A stretch of DNA of 64,000 nucleotides from Amphibalanus amphitrite. Lineage: Eukaryota; Arthropoda; Thecostraca; Balanomorpha; Balanidae. Each line of letters begins with the position of its first letter. Within the stretch, counting starts at the first letter, position 1. The position numbers were made by a program, and so were the translations under genes. Under the pieces are notes generated by a model. It did not search any database. It was given only the letters and a program-made list of their open reading frames with translations, and was not told the DNA's origin. The stretch lies in NCBI RefSeq assembly GCF_019059575.1, contig NW_024881669.1, positions 827,080 to 891,079 of the forward strand. The letters run 5' to 3'. Shown here piece by piece: positions 32,372 to 44,132 of the stretch.

Positions 32372-32375
32372 GTAG

Positions 32376-33370
32376 CAGGCATCATGTACCTATGATTTAA
32401 CTGTCCCTCAAATTTCATCAGCCAAAATAAAACGCATCATTTGTATGACCAGCTTGAGCCGTCAAAGGTGCAATTAGTCACGTTACTCAAAATTCAATCA
32501 AAACTTACGAATTCGCAGAATAAACAGGATCTAGCAATCTAATTCACAAATATGGAAAATTGTGGATAAATAGACCACTACACACCATCCACTCTACATC
32601 CAATCCAATCTTCATCATCTCCCCTCACAGATCTTTTCCACATGCCCGGCCTTGTAACACTTATCACCTATTTGAAGGTGATTACCTACGTCATAGAATC
32701 AAAGCCAATCTGCGATACCAATTGGTTTTCATTTCATTAATTACATCAAACTACAAAATGATTGGCTTATTGTATTGACGTCATCAAATAGATTTATTGA
32801 TAATAAATGAGAAAATATGCGCAATAACTGCCTCCAAAACGAATTAAGAGATATGTTCAATAGCACAAATTTTATTATCGGCAGGCAGCCGTTCCCAGGC
32901 AACTGGAAAATTAAATCGCTAATTGCTAGGCAACGAGCACTTCATCAGCCAACTCTCGCTCGATAGCGGAGAAGTCGAACAGAGCAAGGCTATATAAACC
33001 TAGGGCCCCACTGATCAAATATTATGTGATTAAGTAGGCTTTTTGGTTCGATTGGTTCGAGATCAAGATATATAAGTGTGTAAAAGTCGGGCGGGAAATC
33101 AGGTTGAGATAGGAATCTTGGTTCTAAGAGTTTCCTAGCTTGTATCAGGTTGAGGTTGTAGGTACCTATGCAACTTTGACTTTCGACCAACTTTACTGTT
33201 ACTGATAGTATGATACTGACGCCTTGCTTTGGGGGTGGGTTCTTGTTTTTACATTTTATTTCAATTTGCGTGCTCTGGTTTCGATTGAGTCTGTGAATGT
33301 ACTCTGAATTGAACACCATTTAATGGTGTTACTAACACTAATGGTGACCATTAGTGTTCAAGCCACTACA
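32376..33370. other. AT-rich intergenic stretch
   Basis: Nothing recognised: no gene-like frame, RNA gene or clear repeat. Confidence 0.4.
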
Positions 33371-34904
33371 TCAGTAGGCGGAACTTTGGTCAAGCGTACC
33401 CATTTTCGGGAACGCATTTTCGTTCCCATGTTTGGGAACGATTAACCCAAATATGGGAACGCCATGCAGGCATTATTTAAAACAAGAAAAATAACCGTTA
33501 AATGACGTCCAAAAAATATAAAACGATCGTGAACCGCCTGATATTTGTCTCAATATTGTTGGGAAAGAGTCTGATATTGTAAGGCTCATCGTAGTTTCAA
33601 ATCGTTCCCCTATTTCTAAAGCAGTCCATCACCCGGGCCGCGAGCCCAAATTTGGGAACGCTCTCGTACACTGGCGCTGCAAGCGTTCCTTATTATGGGA
33701 ACGGCGTACCCAAAATTGGGAACGATTTCACCGACGCCTTTTTCGAGGCTCTTTTCATTAACAAGCATCACGACCAATGCCGCAAGTTATTGTTAACGCA
33801 ACAATCATAAGATGATCTTTCCGGCAAGACCGCCGCATGTTTCGCCGGATCTTCTGCGCGATCTTATTCCCGTCGATCCCGCAGCGGGCACGCTGCGAAT
33901 TACGTAATCTGCAGGATTACGCAATTCACAACGCTCAGCGACGTTCAACAAGGTCTTCCATACCTATATCCACCGTCCACGCCGAGGATGGAGGCATTTC
34001 AAGCACCTGTCTGTTTAACACTGATAGTTGACAAGCACAAGTAAGCATCCAAAAATGGGAACGCTGAATATGTTTCACTCTCAAAACACCTAGTCCCAAT
34101 ACAAGTCTAGTTTCTTCCTTTCTTAATGAGTGTAAGTGGCAAAACGCCTGGCAGGATGGGCACGAGAAATGATCGAAATCAGCATAAAAATTATAAATAA
34201 GCAACACAGAGCGACCTATATAAAAGAAATTCCCCCAAAACGATCATGCTTAGAAAAACCGAAGACAAAAACCACGCTCATGACGTTCCTTAAAAACAAC
34301 GCTAAACAGCTAGCATCCAAATAAAATATGTCTTTCGGGGCTGATAAAATACGGCTGAATAATTTTCGACCACTTAAACTGAGTTTACAACAGTAGTTCG
34401 GTAAAATCACGCACGTTCTACGCGGTCGTCCGCCTCGACACCAAATGTCAACAATTTACCTCGGGACTGTCCGCGTGTTCGCTTGCATATGTCAGCATCT
34501 GGTGTCGCTAATATGAAACTTCATAACCAGGCGAAAATTATTATACTTGACCTCAAAATGTAAAAAACGATTCATTTTCCTTAAAATTGCATGTTAAATG
34601 TAGTATAACCCATGTTTTCACCATTCCGTCATTTAAAAAAAATCATTAAAAATATCATTCCACGGTCAATTTCCTTGTTCAACGGTCAGATTAAAGATAA
34701 TTTTATAGAGATTTAGTAGATACTTAAATTAGCATGCACTTTTTTGAGACGTGATGCACTAATGAGTTTTAGTGGGCGAACGGCCGAAAAATTACCTTCC
34801 GTTCTCATAAATGGGAACGCCCGTTCCCATAATTGGGAACTCCGTTCCCAAAAATGGGAACGTTCCTATATTTGGGTACTCATGACCATAGTTCCACCTA
34901 CTGA
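33371..34904. mobile_element. Inverted-repeat element packed with GGGAACG palindromes
   Basis: The ends TCAGTAGGCGGAACTTTGGTC and GACCATAGTTCCACCTACTGA form imperfect terminal inverted repeats. Inside each end, the motifs CGTTCCCA and TGGGAACG alternate in short palindromes with an AT centre, e.g. CGTTCCCATGTTTGGGAACG near 33421. Further copies lie near 33600-33725 and 34050. It is 1.5 kb, non-coding and fold-back-like. The target duplication is unclear (at most CA or ACA), so the superfamily is unassigned. Confidence 0.7.
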
Positions 34905-34924
34905 CATAGGTATCCTCTGAACGT

Positions 34925-35810
34925 GAACCTTGACCTCTGATGGCGGACTCATGTTAAAAGCTGCCGATTGCCACAAAACTTTCAGTGCCCTCGCATTAAT
35001 CAATTTTACACCTACCCTGAAAATTTCATGACCCTGACCCAATTTATGACCTTTGACCTTTGACCTAGGTACTTTTCGAGACCATGTTTGGCCGGCATCG
35101 CCATTTGGCGTATGTCAGCTCGCATTAGCTGCGCGTTTTCAGTCTTTTCGTGGTGTCAAGCATTCAAACATGTGTTATGATGCTGGTCCCATGCATAAGG
35201 GTTGGTGTCAAGGTCATTTGAAGCTCAGATCAAGTCATTGACCTTTGATGACCTCGGTTCACTTTTTCGAGTTTTACATGTTTCTAGGTTAGTTTTTTTT
35301 TTTAAAAGCTGAATTCGAATTTAGCAACCATTTAAACATTTACAAAGAAGTTTTGGCCCCTTCGTAACATGACATGAAGCTGTCAGAGGCGGTTGGCACG
35401 TACTACGAATATGCGACGTACTAGGAATGCTCGATAGTTGACTTGACCTGACCTGACCTGGCCTAAATGCATGAAGACATCATCTGTGATAAAAACTAAC
35501 ATGATATTCGTTATCAGCACCCCGAAAACCCCTATAGCAGCCGCACTTAACGACGCTCTAACAGGTTCCGATTTTCCCGACTTTTGGCCGGGTCATTGAC
35601 CTAACCTGGTCAACCAATGACCTAGAACCTTAAAATTGGGTACCATCGGCTTCCATTCGTCACGGGCAACACGCTTTTTTCGCAAAGCTCTAGCTCGATC
35701 AAGGGCCAAACGGCGAGAGGGGTCCAACGGACGACGGACCCCCTCCCCCATACGTTCGAGGCTGGCAAAACACCAATGTGGGCCAAGGTTAAGCCAATTT
35801 CTATGAATTG
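34925..35810. repeat. Relic related to the TTAA element at 49549, with TGACCT-rich tracts
   Basis: CACAAAACTTTCAGTGCCC ... CAATTTTACAC (about 34974-35010) matches CACCAAACTTTCAGTACCC ... CAATTTTACAC at about 49637-49676. Both regions then carry runs of TGACCT, TGACCTTTGACCT and CTGACCTGACC. This suggests two diverged members of one repeat family. No ends were identified here. Confidence 0.5.
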
Positions 35811-36660
35811 ATGTGCCGCGCTAGGTCTGCATTTGCCACCTGGTGCAGAAGGTCCTCAGTGAGCGGAGCTGCGACCTTGGTTAGCATCTGCGCTTCCAGC
35901 GCCGTGCGGCAAGCCGCAACTGGTACAACGTCCGCCTCGGCCGTGACCCCATGGTGGGGGACCGATCCGATGCAGTTGGTGACGAACTGCGGCGCGCATC
36001 TCACGCCCCAACACCTCCATGTCAGTCCTGGCCGTCGCTGGCAGCCAGGCGGCCGTTGTGTGTTCGATGGCCTCTCTGACGTGGCCGATGGCGACAGCTC
36101 GGGGCTGCCGCTCCTCCGTGCCCAGCTGCGGCCAGTGATGTGTCGAAGTTGGGCGATGTGGGGGCGGACACGGCAGCGAAGGTTGCGGCAGTGCGGGCCG
36201 AGCCCCAGGGTCCTGTCCAGCACCACGTACTTCACGCCGAGCAGTCTCTCAGCTCAGGGCCGCCTCCCTTCCGCCATCTTGCCCGCCACACGGTTATGGC
36301 AACCGATGGCGTCTCGGTGGCCTTGCGACAGGACTAGAAGCTTACTTTTCTGGCTGGCTACTTCCGTCTTGTCCCGGGCCCATCTGAACAGGGTGTCCGC
36401 CGCTCGCTACGCCCGCTCCCATACAGCGTCGATCTTGTTGTCCGAGCAATGTCAGAGGGTGTCGTCCACGAACACGGGTGGCGTGGTTCCTGGCAGAGGG
36501 CTGACGCTAGCGGTGCCGACCACAACAAAAACAATACTCGGGACAGAACACTGTCCGGAGGAGCAAAGCGCAAAACGCTTGTCGAAGGAATAGCCTCGTC
36601 GAGGAGAAAAGGATCGATTTTGAGAGGACAGAGTTTTGTGTAGGCTACCAGGACAGCTAC
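35801..36660. other. Unidentified GC-rich stretch with long frames on both strands
   Basis: A 261-codon + frame (35808-36593) and a 144-codon - frame (35801-36235) overlap. Neither shows a domain I recognise. The region lies between two mobile elements and has GC-rich coding-like composition. It may be a decayed transposon frame or a captured gene fragment. I cannot assign a function. Confidence 0.3.
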
Positions 36661-36716
36661 AAAATCATGATCTAAGTTTCAAAGCCGGCTCCTATTCAGA
36701 GCAGACAACCTACCTA

Positions 36717-37746
36717 CAGGGTGATCCAAAAAATTTGGAACCCCTAAATCAAAATGTCTATAAGTCCAAAAGTATTCACTTTATTGAAAAATTGCAAACA
36801 CCATTAGAAAGAGCATTAAATCCTCTATAAAATCACGTCAAATTAGTGCATGTATGTTGTAAAGCACTGACACACTATAAGCTTTTGGGATGAGCGTCAG
36901 AAAACTGAGTGAAACGAAATCGCCAATTGTTAACAATGCACTGAATCCGTTAGCACTCCATCTGTTGTTTTTTGCGAATAACACCACATCCAATTTAAAT
37001 TTTATTACATAAAAGTTTACACAGAAGCACACAATAGAACAGATACACGCGTCCTAGTTCCGCTGTTCATCCCAGCATGTGCTCAAAGCGAGCTCCGTGG
37101 GCCGTCACGCAGGCCTGCAGTCGCTTCGGGACGGCTCCGACGGCGCAGGCCAGCAGTCAGTCTCTGGGACAACTGATCCTAGCAGGCCGTCAACCTTTCC
37201 TTCAACTCCTATATGGTGCTGATCCTCTGACCTCTATGCATAATTCGCTCCAGTTCGCTCCACACGAAGAAGTCCAAAGGGTTGAGGTCAGGACTCTTCG
37301 GTGGCCAGGCATCTGGCTCGATGATGGCCGGGCAGGCTTCCAGAAACTCGACCACTGAGTGGGCCGTGTGGCACGGGGCACCGAATGACTATATTTTTTT
37401 TTTTTTGCTCCTGTTGAAATTCATTTTTTTTACAAAAGCACGTGAATGAGCTATTTTTATTCATGAACATCCAACATGCGACATGGTCAGAACGTGGTCA
37501 GAACAGCAAACCGCAAATCACTGATTTGCGCATAATGTTCAAAACCGTTTCAGTGAGTTTCGTGACACAAATTTTATAGGCATATAACTGGGGCAATATT
37601 TATAGTAATAATTAAGTTCAATCAACTTGGTTTTATAGAGAATTGAACGCTCTTTCTAATGGTGCTTGCAATTTGTCAATACTGTGAAAACTGTCGGACT
37701 TCCGGACATTTTAATTTAGGGGTTCCAATTTTTTTGGATCACCCTG
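36717..37746 (-). mobile_element. Tc1/mariner element with decayed transposase
   Basis: The terminal inverted repeats CAGGGTGATCCAAAAA and its complement ending GGATCACCCTG are flanked by TA on both sides (36715-36716 and 37747-37748). Subterminal AACCCCTAAAT and ATTTAGGGGTT also pair. On the - strand near 37330-37220 the residues WPPKSPDLNPLDFFVW appear, the C-terminal catalytic block of mariner-type transposases. The N-terminal part and the first catalytic Asp are not readable, so the element is defective. Confidence 0.9.
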
Positions 37747-37748
37747 TA

Positions 37749-38277
37749 TATAAATCTATTTTTAAGTCGTGCAATTTTAAACTCCATGAGTGACTCTTAC
37801 CCCAGATTCTGATGCATGTTTCGGAGTCTGAACAGTCAGTTCCGTGACTGCTCAGTTATTTTCTAGAGTCAAGGCAGCTTGGACGGTCCCGACTCAGACT
37901 CTTGGGTTGTTGTTATAACTCCAAGTGACTTCGACTCCAAAGCTCTGATGCAAAGTAGATGTTGATGAATTATCAGCTTGTATTGCAAGCTTCATGGTTC
38001 AAGGTGGCTTGCAAGGTTGCCAGGTTACAAGCTTGAAGGTTTTGGTTTCATTTTTTCGAATGTATTGTGCTAACTGCTATCCCTTTTTTATTGCAATGTT
38101 TGACTATTTCCTCAGTAGTACAGGTGGATAATCACTGACAAGTATCAGCACCTTTTTCAGGAGCTGGTAGGTGGCGCCGTTTCACTGTCAGAAGCTGATC
38201 TACCCTTGCTGTTCCCGACCGGCTGGCGTCTCTGCTCTCCCCCGCGCCTGTGACTTGGCCGGCAGCGCTGCGCCGCC
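37749..38277. other. Upstream flank of MED21
   Basis: Presumed promoter and 5' UTR. It turns GC-rich from about 38200. No TATA box was recognised. Confidence 0.4.
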
Positions 38278-39515
38278 ATGGCCGACCGGCTGACGCAGCT
38301 GCAGGACGCCGTCAACGAGCTGGCCGAGCTGTTCTGTAACAGTGTGGGCATCCTGCAACAGCAGGCGGCGCCCGGCCACTTCCCCGGCTTCGACCGCGCC
38401 GGCGGCCGCACGCCGCAGCACGTGCAGCCGGCAGAGGACTACGCCCAGCTGTTCGCCACGCTTATCGGACGCAAGGCCAAGGACATTGACACGCTGATCG
38501 ACTCGCTGCCCAGCGAGGACTCCTCCACCGAGCTGCAGGTGAGTGGATCCCCCCACACCGAGCTGCAGGTAAATGGACCCTCCCCCCCCACTCACACACG
38601 GAGCTGTAGGTGAGGACTCCTCCACTGAGCTGCAGGTGAGTGGATCCCCCCCCCACACACACACACCGAGCTGCAGGTAAACGGACCCCCCCCCCCCTCC
38701 ACTGAACTGTAGGTGAATGGACCCCTCCCACACCCACACCGAGCTGCAGGTAAATGGACCCCTCCCACACCGAGCTGCAGGTAAATGGACCCTCCCCCAC
38801 ACACACACACACCGAGCTGCAGGTAAATTACCCCCCCCCCCACACACACACCGAGCTGCAGGTAAATGGACTCCACTCACACCCACACCGAGCTGCAGAT
38901 GAGGACTCCTCCACCGAACTGCAGGTAAATACCCCCCCCCCCCACCCCACCCCCACCCACACCGAGCTGCAGGTGAGGACTCCTCCAATGAACTGCAGGT
39001 AAATGCCCCCCCCCCCGCCCCCCCCCCACCGAGCTGCAGGTAAATCCCCCCCCCCCCCGCCCCCCCACACCGAGCTGCATGTAAGGACTCCTCCACCGAA
39101 CTGCAGGTAAGTCACTCTGCTCTCAGAGCTATACAAAGTACGGGTGAATGGAAACTCCTCCACCAAAATGCAGAAGATAACTTCCTCACCGAACTGTGAC
39201 GGAGATCCCACTATCACTGACGACCCCGTGAGGACTCAGCACCTCTCATTAAGAAGTGGGAGCAACTGCTGCTGTATGGCACCTCGCTGGCACTGTATTC
39301 AACTCCGAGCCCACCGCTGACCGGGCCACCTCTACCGGCAGCTGTCCGCCCTGGAGCTGCTCGAGCGGGAGAACGAGGCGGCCGGCCAGCGGCTGCGGGA
39401 GGTGGTGTCCCGCGGCGAGCAGCTGCTGCAGCGGATCCAGGAGGCGCTGCACGATATCGCGCAGAGCCAGCTGGACACACAGCTGCTGCTGGCCGGACAC
39501 CGGCCCGAGCCGTGA
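38278..39515 (+). CDS. MED21: MED21, Mediator complex subunit 21 (SRB7)
   Basis: Small helical subunit of the Mediator middle module, heterodimerising with MED7 in RNA polymerase II transcription. Exons: 38278-38538 and 39342-39515 (stop TGA); phase 0, giving 144 residues, the same length as the human protein. The start [21 protein letters not shown] sits in a strong context (GCCGCCATGG). The acidic stretch [14 protein letters not shown] and the C-terminal helix [16 protein letters not shown] are conserved. The single intron opens with a large ladder of donor-site repeats. Strong GC bias. Confidence 0.97.
38520..39115 (+). repeat. About 17-copy donor/exon-end repeat in the MED21 intron
   Basis: The exon end TCCACCGAGCTGCAG|GTGAGT is repeated at steps of about 24-50 bp, with GAGCTGCAG|GTAAATGG, GAACTGCAG|GTAAAT and GAGCTGTAG|GTGAGG variants, separated by C-runs and ACACACAC. 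Near-perfect donors recur, for example at 38539, 38569, 38637, 38677, 38750, 38782, 38822, 38860, 38925, 38999, 39039 and 39105. At least the first extra unit (30 nt) would add codons in frame without a stop. Confidence 0.95.
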
Positions 39516-40636
39516 CCGGAGCGCGCGCCCGAGTGTACACCGGTGGGTTCGCGGCGAATGGACGCTAGTGGGTATGACGGGGAGAGGACGTCTTTTGACG
39601 GCACCCCTACCGCCTGGACATGGTCAGTGAGGGGCGGCGCTCGCCGCTGGAAGGTGCAAAGAGCAGTGGACGAGGAACTTGCCGTGCGCTGAAGAGACGC
39701 GCTGTGTTGTGTTGAGAGACGATGTTGGATGTGTGGGGGAATGGGGGTTGTCTAGCGCTCTTTTGTACGTTTGTCCCATACGTTTTCACAGGATGAGGTG
39801 AGGGAATGGCTCGGCGACATCTCACATTGAAGATGCACGTTCTTAAACGTATCGTAAACGCGAATGCTGTGTGGTGGCATTTGTGTAAACGTATTAGCAC
39901 GAAAGGTACAGCGGTTTGAATCTTGTCGCTATCCTTGAAAGGTCATTATCATTCGTTATCATTTTGTTTTGAACTTCTGTCTGGCCATTTATATTCGAGA
40001 GATTACGAACTTCTCTAATTTATGCCGATTCATTCATTCTGAAATTGAAATTGAGTTTTTTTTTTACACAATTCGTGACGGCTTTGCTGAATCAGACACG
40101 TCACTGGGTGTAATCCGGATGCGTTGGGCTATATTTATTGTCTCGGTGAACATGAAATTGTTCAGTTGATAACATATTTTGCGAATACATTTGTTGAGAC
40201 TGTACTATTTATCCCGTCCAAAGTATCGGACCGCTTTTTATCCACTGCTTCCGATAGCGGCTCATTACCAAAGTCAGCACGTTTTTGGGGTGTAAATCAA
40301 CGACATGAATCGTCGACACGTTTTCAGTCTTAACGAGTCCTCCTTTTGTGGCCCTGTTGTTACACTTCCTGCGAATTTTACATCGACTAATGCACTGACG
40401 TCCTAAAGTTGTTACAAATTGCTGCCTGCACCGCAGTGTTTATATCGATAATGTGATTGCGATCATCTCTGGTTTCATCAAATTGTTTTCGTTGCGAAAC
40501 TACGGATCCTCTGCTTGCCCATTATGATGCTGTTCAAGGGCACTACGAGCCACAAGCCTGTCACCTCTATATGTTCCTTATACGTACTGGCGTAGACCTT
40601 CGTGGGTTTCTTTGATTTCGCACCAAGAGAGCAGCG
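39516..40636. other. Intergenic region between MED21 and the coiled-coil gene
   Basis: 3' flank of MED21 followed by an AT-rich stretch. No repeat or RNA was recognised. Confidence 0.4.
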
Positions 40637-43600
40637 ATGGGCAAGAAGAAAGGAAAGGGGAAGAAGAAGAAGGCTAAAGAGCCGAGTAAGGATCCGAAAA
40701 TCACCATTGCCGAGTACCTGTGAGTATTGCTTCTGTTGCCCCCCCCCCCCCCCCCACGTACACACTCTAGTGTTGCTGATTGAGTTGAGCTGATTCAGGC
40801 CATATGTTTCAGATAGCGAGATCCCTACGTCCACAGATAGTCCTTATTCAGCCATCAGCCATCTAAGGTTGCCTAATTTAGTGTCTGCCACAGTGTCACC
40901 CCTCCACGCCTCATATGACGTGATTTCATCTGGCAGGCTGGACTGCGGGACGCAGAAGAAGCTTCGTCTGATGGAGAACGCCAAGGAATGGGAGGACGAA
41001 AACCGAGAGCTTAAGACCCAGGTACCTAGGTAATAACCATCCTGCAGTGTCCCTGACATGGCATCCAAAATTAAGTTACATCAACCCATGACTCAATTTC
41101 GAACAGAATTGACATCAACCCATGACTCCATCTTGCCCTGTTGACTGCTGCCTGGATGTGACCGATTCACCGCCCCAACGACCTTGTCTTGGAATACGGC
41201 CCACAGCCTCACACCCGCCCCTAATTATCTCGTACCGCGCCGTCCGTCAGGTGGGCGGCCAGCGGTCGGAGCTGGACGCCACCATCGCGTTCCTGCGCCG
41301 CCAGGAGGGCTCAGAGCGGCGCGCCTGTGACGAGGACGTGGCCGCGCGAGACGGCGAGATCGGAGAGGCGGAGGCGCAGCTGCGCGCCGAGCAGCGCCGC
41401 CACGAGCGCGCAGAGTTCGGTTAGACGCCGGCCGGCCGCGGGTGGGGCGGGGCAGAGAGGTCCGGGGGGAGGGACCGGGACACCGCGCTGGTCGTAGGAC
41501 ACCCCATGGAGTGCATGAACGAAAAAAATGTTTCCCTCCCAGGGATTAACGTAAATCGCTTATCCCTTAGAGTGCGGGAAAAAAGGACGGAGAGGGTGGA
41601 TCCTTAAGAGGGCTAAACGGGTTGATAGGTGGAGAGGGTGAAGCCGTGCATGCCTCGTGCCTTGTATTTGGTGACATCGGCCTGTCCCGGCTACCCTAAC
41701 ACCGCGCCCATGCCCCTCAGAACTCAGTTGGGACCCTAACACGTCCGCGCCTGTGCCCTCAGAACTGTCTGAGGAGGCCTGTTTCTAACATCGAACCTGT
41801 GCCCCTCAGATCTGTCGGAGGAGGCCTGTTCCTAACATCTCGTCTTTGCCTCTCAGTTCGGAGATTCGTCCCTAACACCGCACCTCTTCCCTCAGAGCTG
41901 TCGGAGGAGCTGCGAGAGGTGATGATGGAGGCGACCGACAAACAGGAGCAGGTCGACTTCTGGAAGAACTACCCCTTCAACCAGAACCTGGAGAAACGAG
42001 AAAAGATAAAGTGCCTGAAACTAGGAATTCAGCAGATCGATCAGCTTCATGACGCATTTGAAAGTGAGCGTCAACTTACACTCAGTTTGATTCATCCGAG
42101 TCATTCGAATCGATTTTTTTTTTACAAAATGCTTCGATAAACTCCGCTGCTGAATCTGATTTGTTCTAGTCGACAGTGGACATCCAACTCCGACTACCAG
42201 TTACGTTTCCATGATTGGTACAACGCGCATTCACATTCGGTGAGTTCGCGCTGTGTCTTTCGGTAACCAAAACCCGTTCAACTCACACTAAGTCTGACCC
42301 GTGATTCCTCCAACCCTCGTCCGCCACTGACACTCACCTCCCACATCTCCGTTCGGCAGCCCAGCTGGACGGCAACTTCCGCTACATGCAGAACTACCTG
42401 GTGTCGGGCCACGTGCGCCGTCTGGAGCGCGCCAAACGGAGCGCGGCGGCGCGCGCGCTGCGTCACGTCTCGTTGAGCGACCACAGCGACCTGGTGGCGC
42501 AGGCGGCTCTCTGTCTGCAGAGCGTCATCAACCACCAGCACGGCGACACGCTGCGAGACCACATGGACTGGATCGGTGAGACATTAGATGCATTGGATCC
42601 GTGAGAGACATGGACTGGTTTAGTGAGAGTGGGCTGGATCGGTGAGAACTGATGGACTGGATCGATCCGAGATAGACTGGATCGGTGAGCGGGGTGGGGA
42701 GGAGAACCTGCCGGAGGAGGCGAGTGAGAGGCGGATCAGTGAGCCAACTCTGCCCCACAGCTGCCCATTTGATGGATGTGTGCCGGACGGCGAGCCCTGT
42801 GATGTAGGTGGGCTACTCTCAGTCCCCCTAAACTGGCTTCCCTGACGCTCTCCTCTGCTCCCACGCCGGCAGAGGGCCAGAACTCGTCTCTGAAGCACTC
42901 GCTGGCGCCGCTGCGGCGTCTGGACCCGCCGGCGGTGGCCTCCGCGCCGTCCGGCTCTGACTGCTCCATCTTCCGTACGGAGCCGGCGCCGGCGCCGTCG
43001 GACGACGGCGGCCCGCTGCGACTGCGCGTCGAGGGCATCACGCACCTGCTGACGGCCGCGCGGCCCTCCTCCGCCGAACGGGCGCTCATCGACCACGTGC
43101 GGGACACCACGCTGGAGCGACTGCGGCCGGACGAAGACGAGCAGCGGGCGCGCGCGCTGGCCAAACTGGTGCGGCCGGCGGCCAGCGAGCACGGCGGCTC
43201 GGACGACTCGCTAAGCCACTCCGGTTCAGAGTCTGACGTCAGCCGTCTCAGTGACGACCAGCTGCTGCCCTTCGAGTCGCCCATTCAGGTGAGTCGGAGA
43301 GTTGCCCGTACGGCCGTGAGCAGATTTTAGAGCATTTATCAACTGTAGCTATCACCAAAATGGGAATGTAGAAGATGAATGTTTGGAGCCGCGTGTCACT
43401 AATCATTGAGTACAAGCGAGTCTCTGAGACAGTTTATAACGGTGCAAACCACGCCACACAGCCGTGGTCACTGGTTAGTGGTTAACCCCGACCTGTCCGT
43501 TCATTTCGGTCGTGTGCGGTACCACTTATTTCTCGGCTCGTTGCCCGCAGGTGCCGGCGTCGGTGCGCAGACAGGCGCTGCGCCCGTTCGAGGAGTGGTC

Positions 43601-44132
43601 GCGCCAGCGGCACTGGTGGCGCGTGCAGGCGCCACGGCCGCGCACCCGGCGCTGGCCGGTCACCGGGCCGCACCTGGCGCTCTACGCCGACCAGCCGCCC
43701 GTGTTCGACCTGTCCGGGCCCAAGGTGATCAACGAGAGCCCGTCCGTGTCGTCGGCGCACATCTCGGACGACTGGGAGCTCGGCAAGGTGGGCTGGCAGG
43801 AGCACCTGCGGCGCCGCTCCGTCATCAGCGCCGACAGTGCCGGCGCCGGACTGGACGCGCCGCCGGCCGCCGGCCGCGCGCACAGCGGCGCCCTGGACGC
43901 CAGAGCCGGCTCCTCGCGGGCCGCGACTGGGAGAGCCGGCGGCACGGCGCCACCTGCGGCCCGAACTGGGAGGGGGTCGGCCACGGGACGGCCCTCGGGC
44001 AGCTCACTGGCCAAGAGCTCCTCCAGGAGCGAGGTGAAGACAAACGCATCGAAACAATCGATAACCAGTGCCAGTTCATCGAAAAGCGTCACGACAAAGG
44101 CTTCCTCCAAAGCGACATTGAAAACTGTCTGA
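40637..44132 (+). CDS. Coiled-coil protein of CFAP157/BBOF1 (ciliary) type
   Basis: Exons: 40637-40719, 40937-41021, 41251-41419, 41896-42063, 42360-42575, 42873-43288, 43551-44132. All phases fit, giving 572 residues. It begins with a Lys-rich tail (MGKKKGKGKKKKAKEP), followed by about 250 residues of heptad-rich coiled coil (ENRELKTQ, ELDATIAFLRRQ, ELSEELREVMMEA, RREKIK-like segments) and a conserved-looking helical block (NFRYMQNYLVSGHVRRLE). The C-terminal half is Ser/Ala/Arg-rich and low in complexity, ending in a Ser/Lys/Thr tail. A basic start plus a long coiled coil with an AFLRR motif is typical of axonemal or basal-body proteins such as CFAP157 or BBOF1; this is resemblance only, and orthology is not proven. 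It is convergent with MPC1. Confidence 0.65.
41700..41910 (+). repeat. Acceptor/exon-start repeat before exon 4 of the coiled-coil gene
   Basis: (G)CCCCTCAGAACTC, CCCTCAGAACTGTCTGAGGAGG, CCCCTCAGATCTGTCGGAGGAGG, CTCTCAGTTCGGAG and finally CCCTCAG|AGCTGTCGGAGGAGCTG lie at 35-60-bp steps, each preceded by CCTAACA(C/T). The last is the real border (41896). Confidence 0.88.
42555..42700 (+). repeat. Donor/exon-end repeat after exon 5 of the coiled-coil gene
   Basis: ACATGGACTGGATCG|GTGAGA is followed by about four further copies of GGACTGG(A/T)T(C/T)(G)GTGAG within 120 bp (near 42610, 42635, 42660 and 42685). The first donor (42576) fits the phase of the next exon. Confidence 0.82.

Noticed and set aside
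38200-39217. 298-codon frame of repeated HLQLG(G/V) on the - strand over MED21
   Set aside because: Antisense of the donor-site repeat array (C-runs read as Gly), not a silk- or collagen-like gene.
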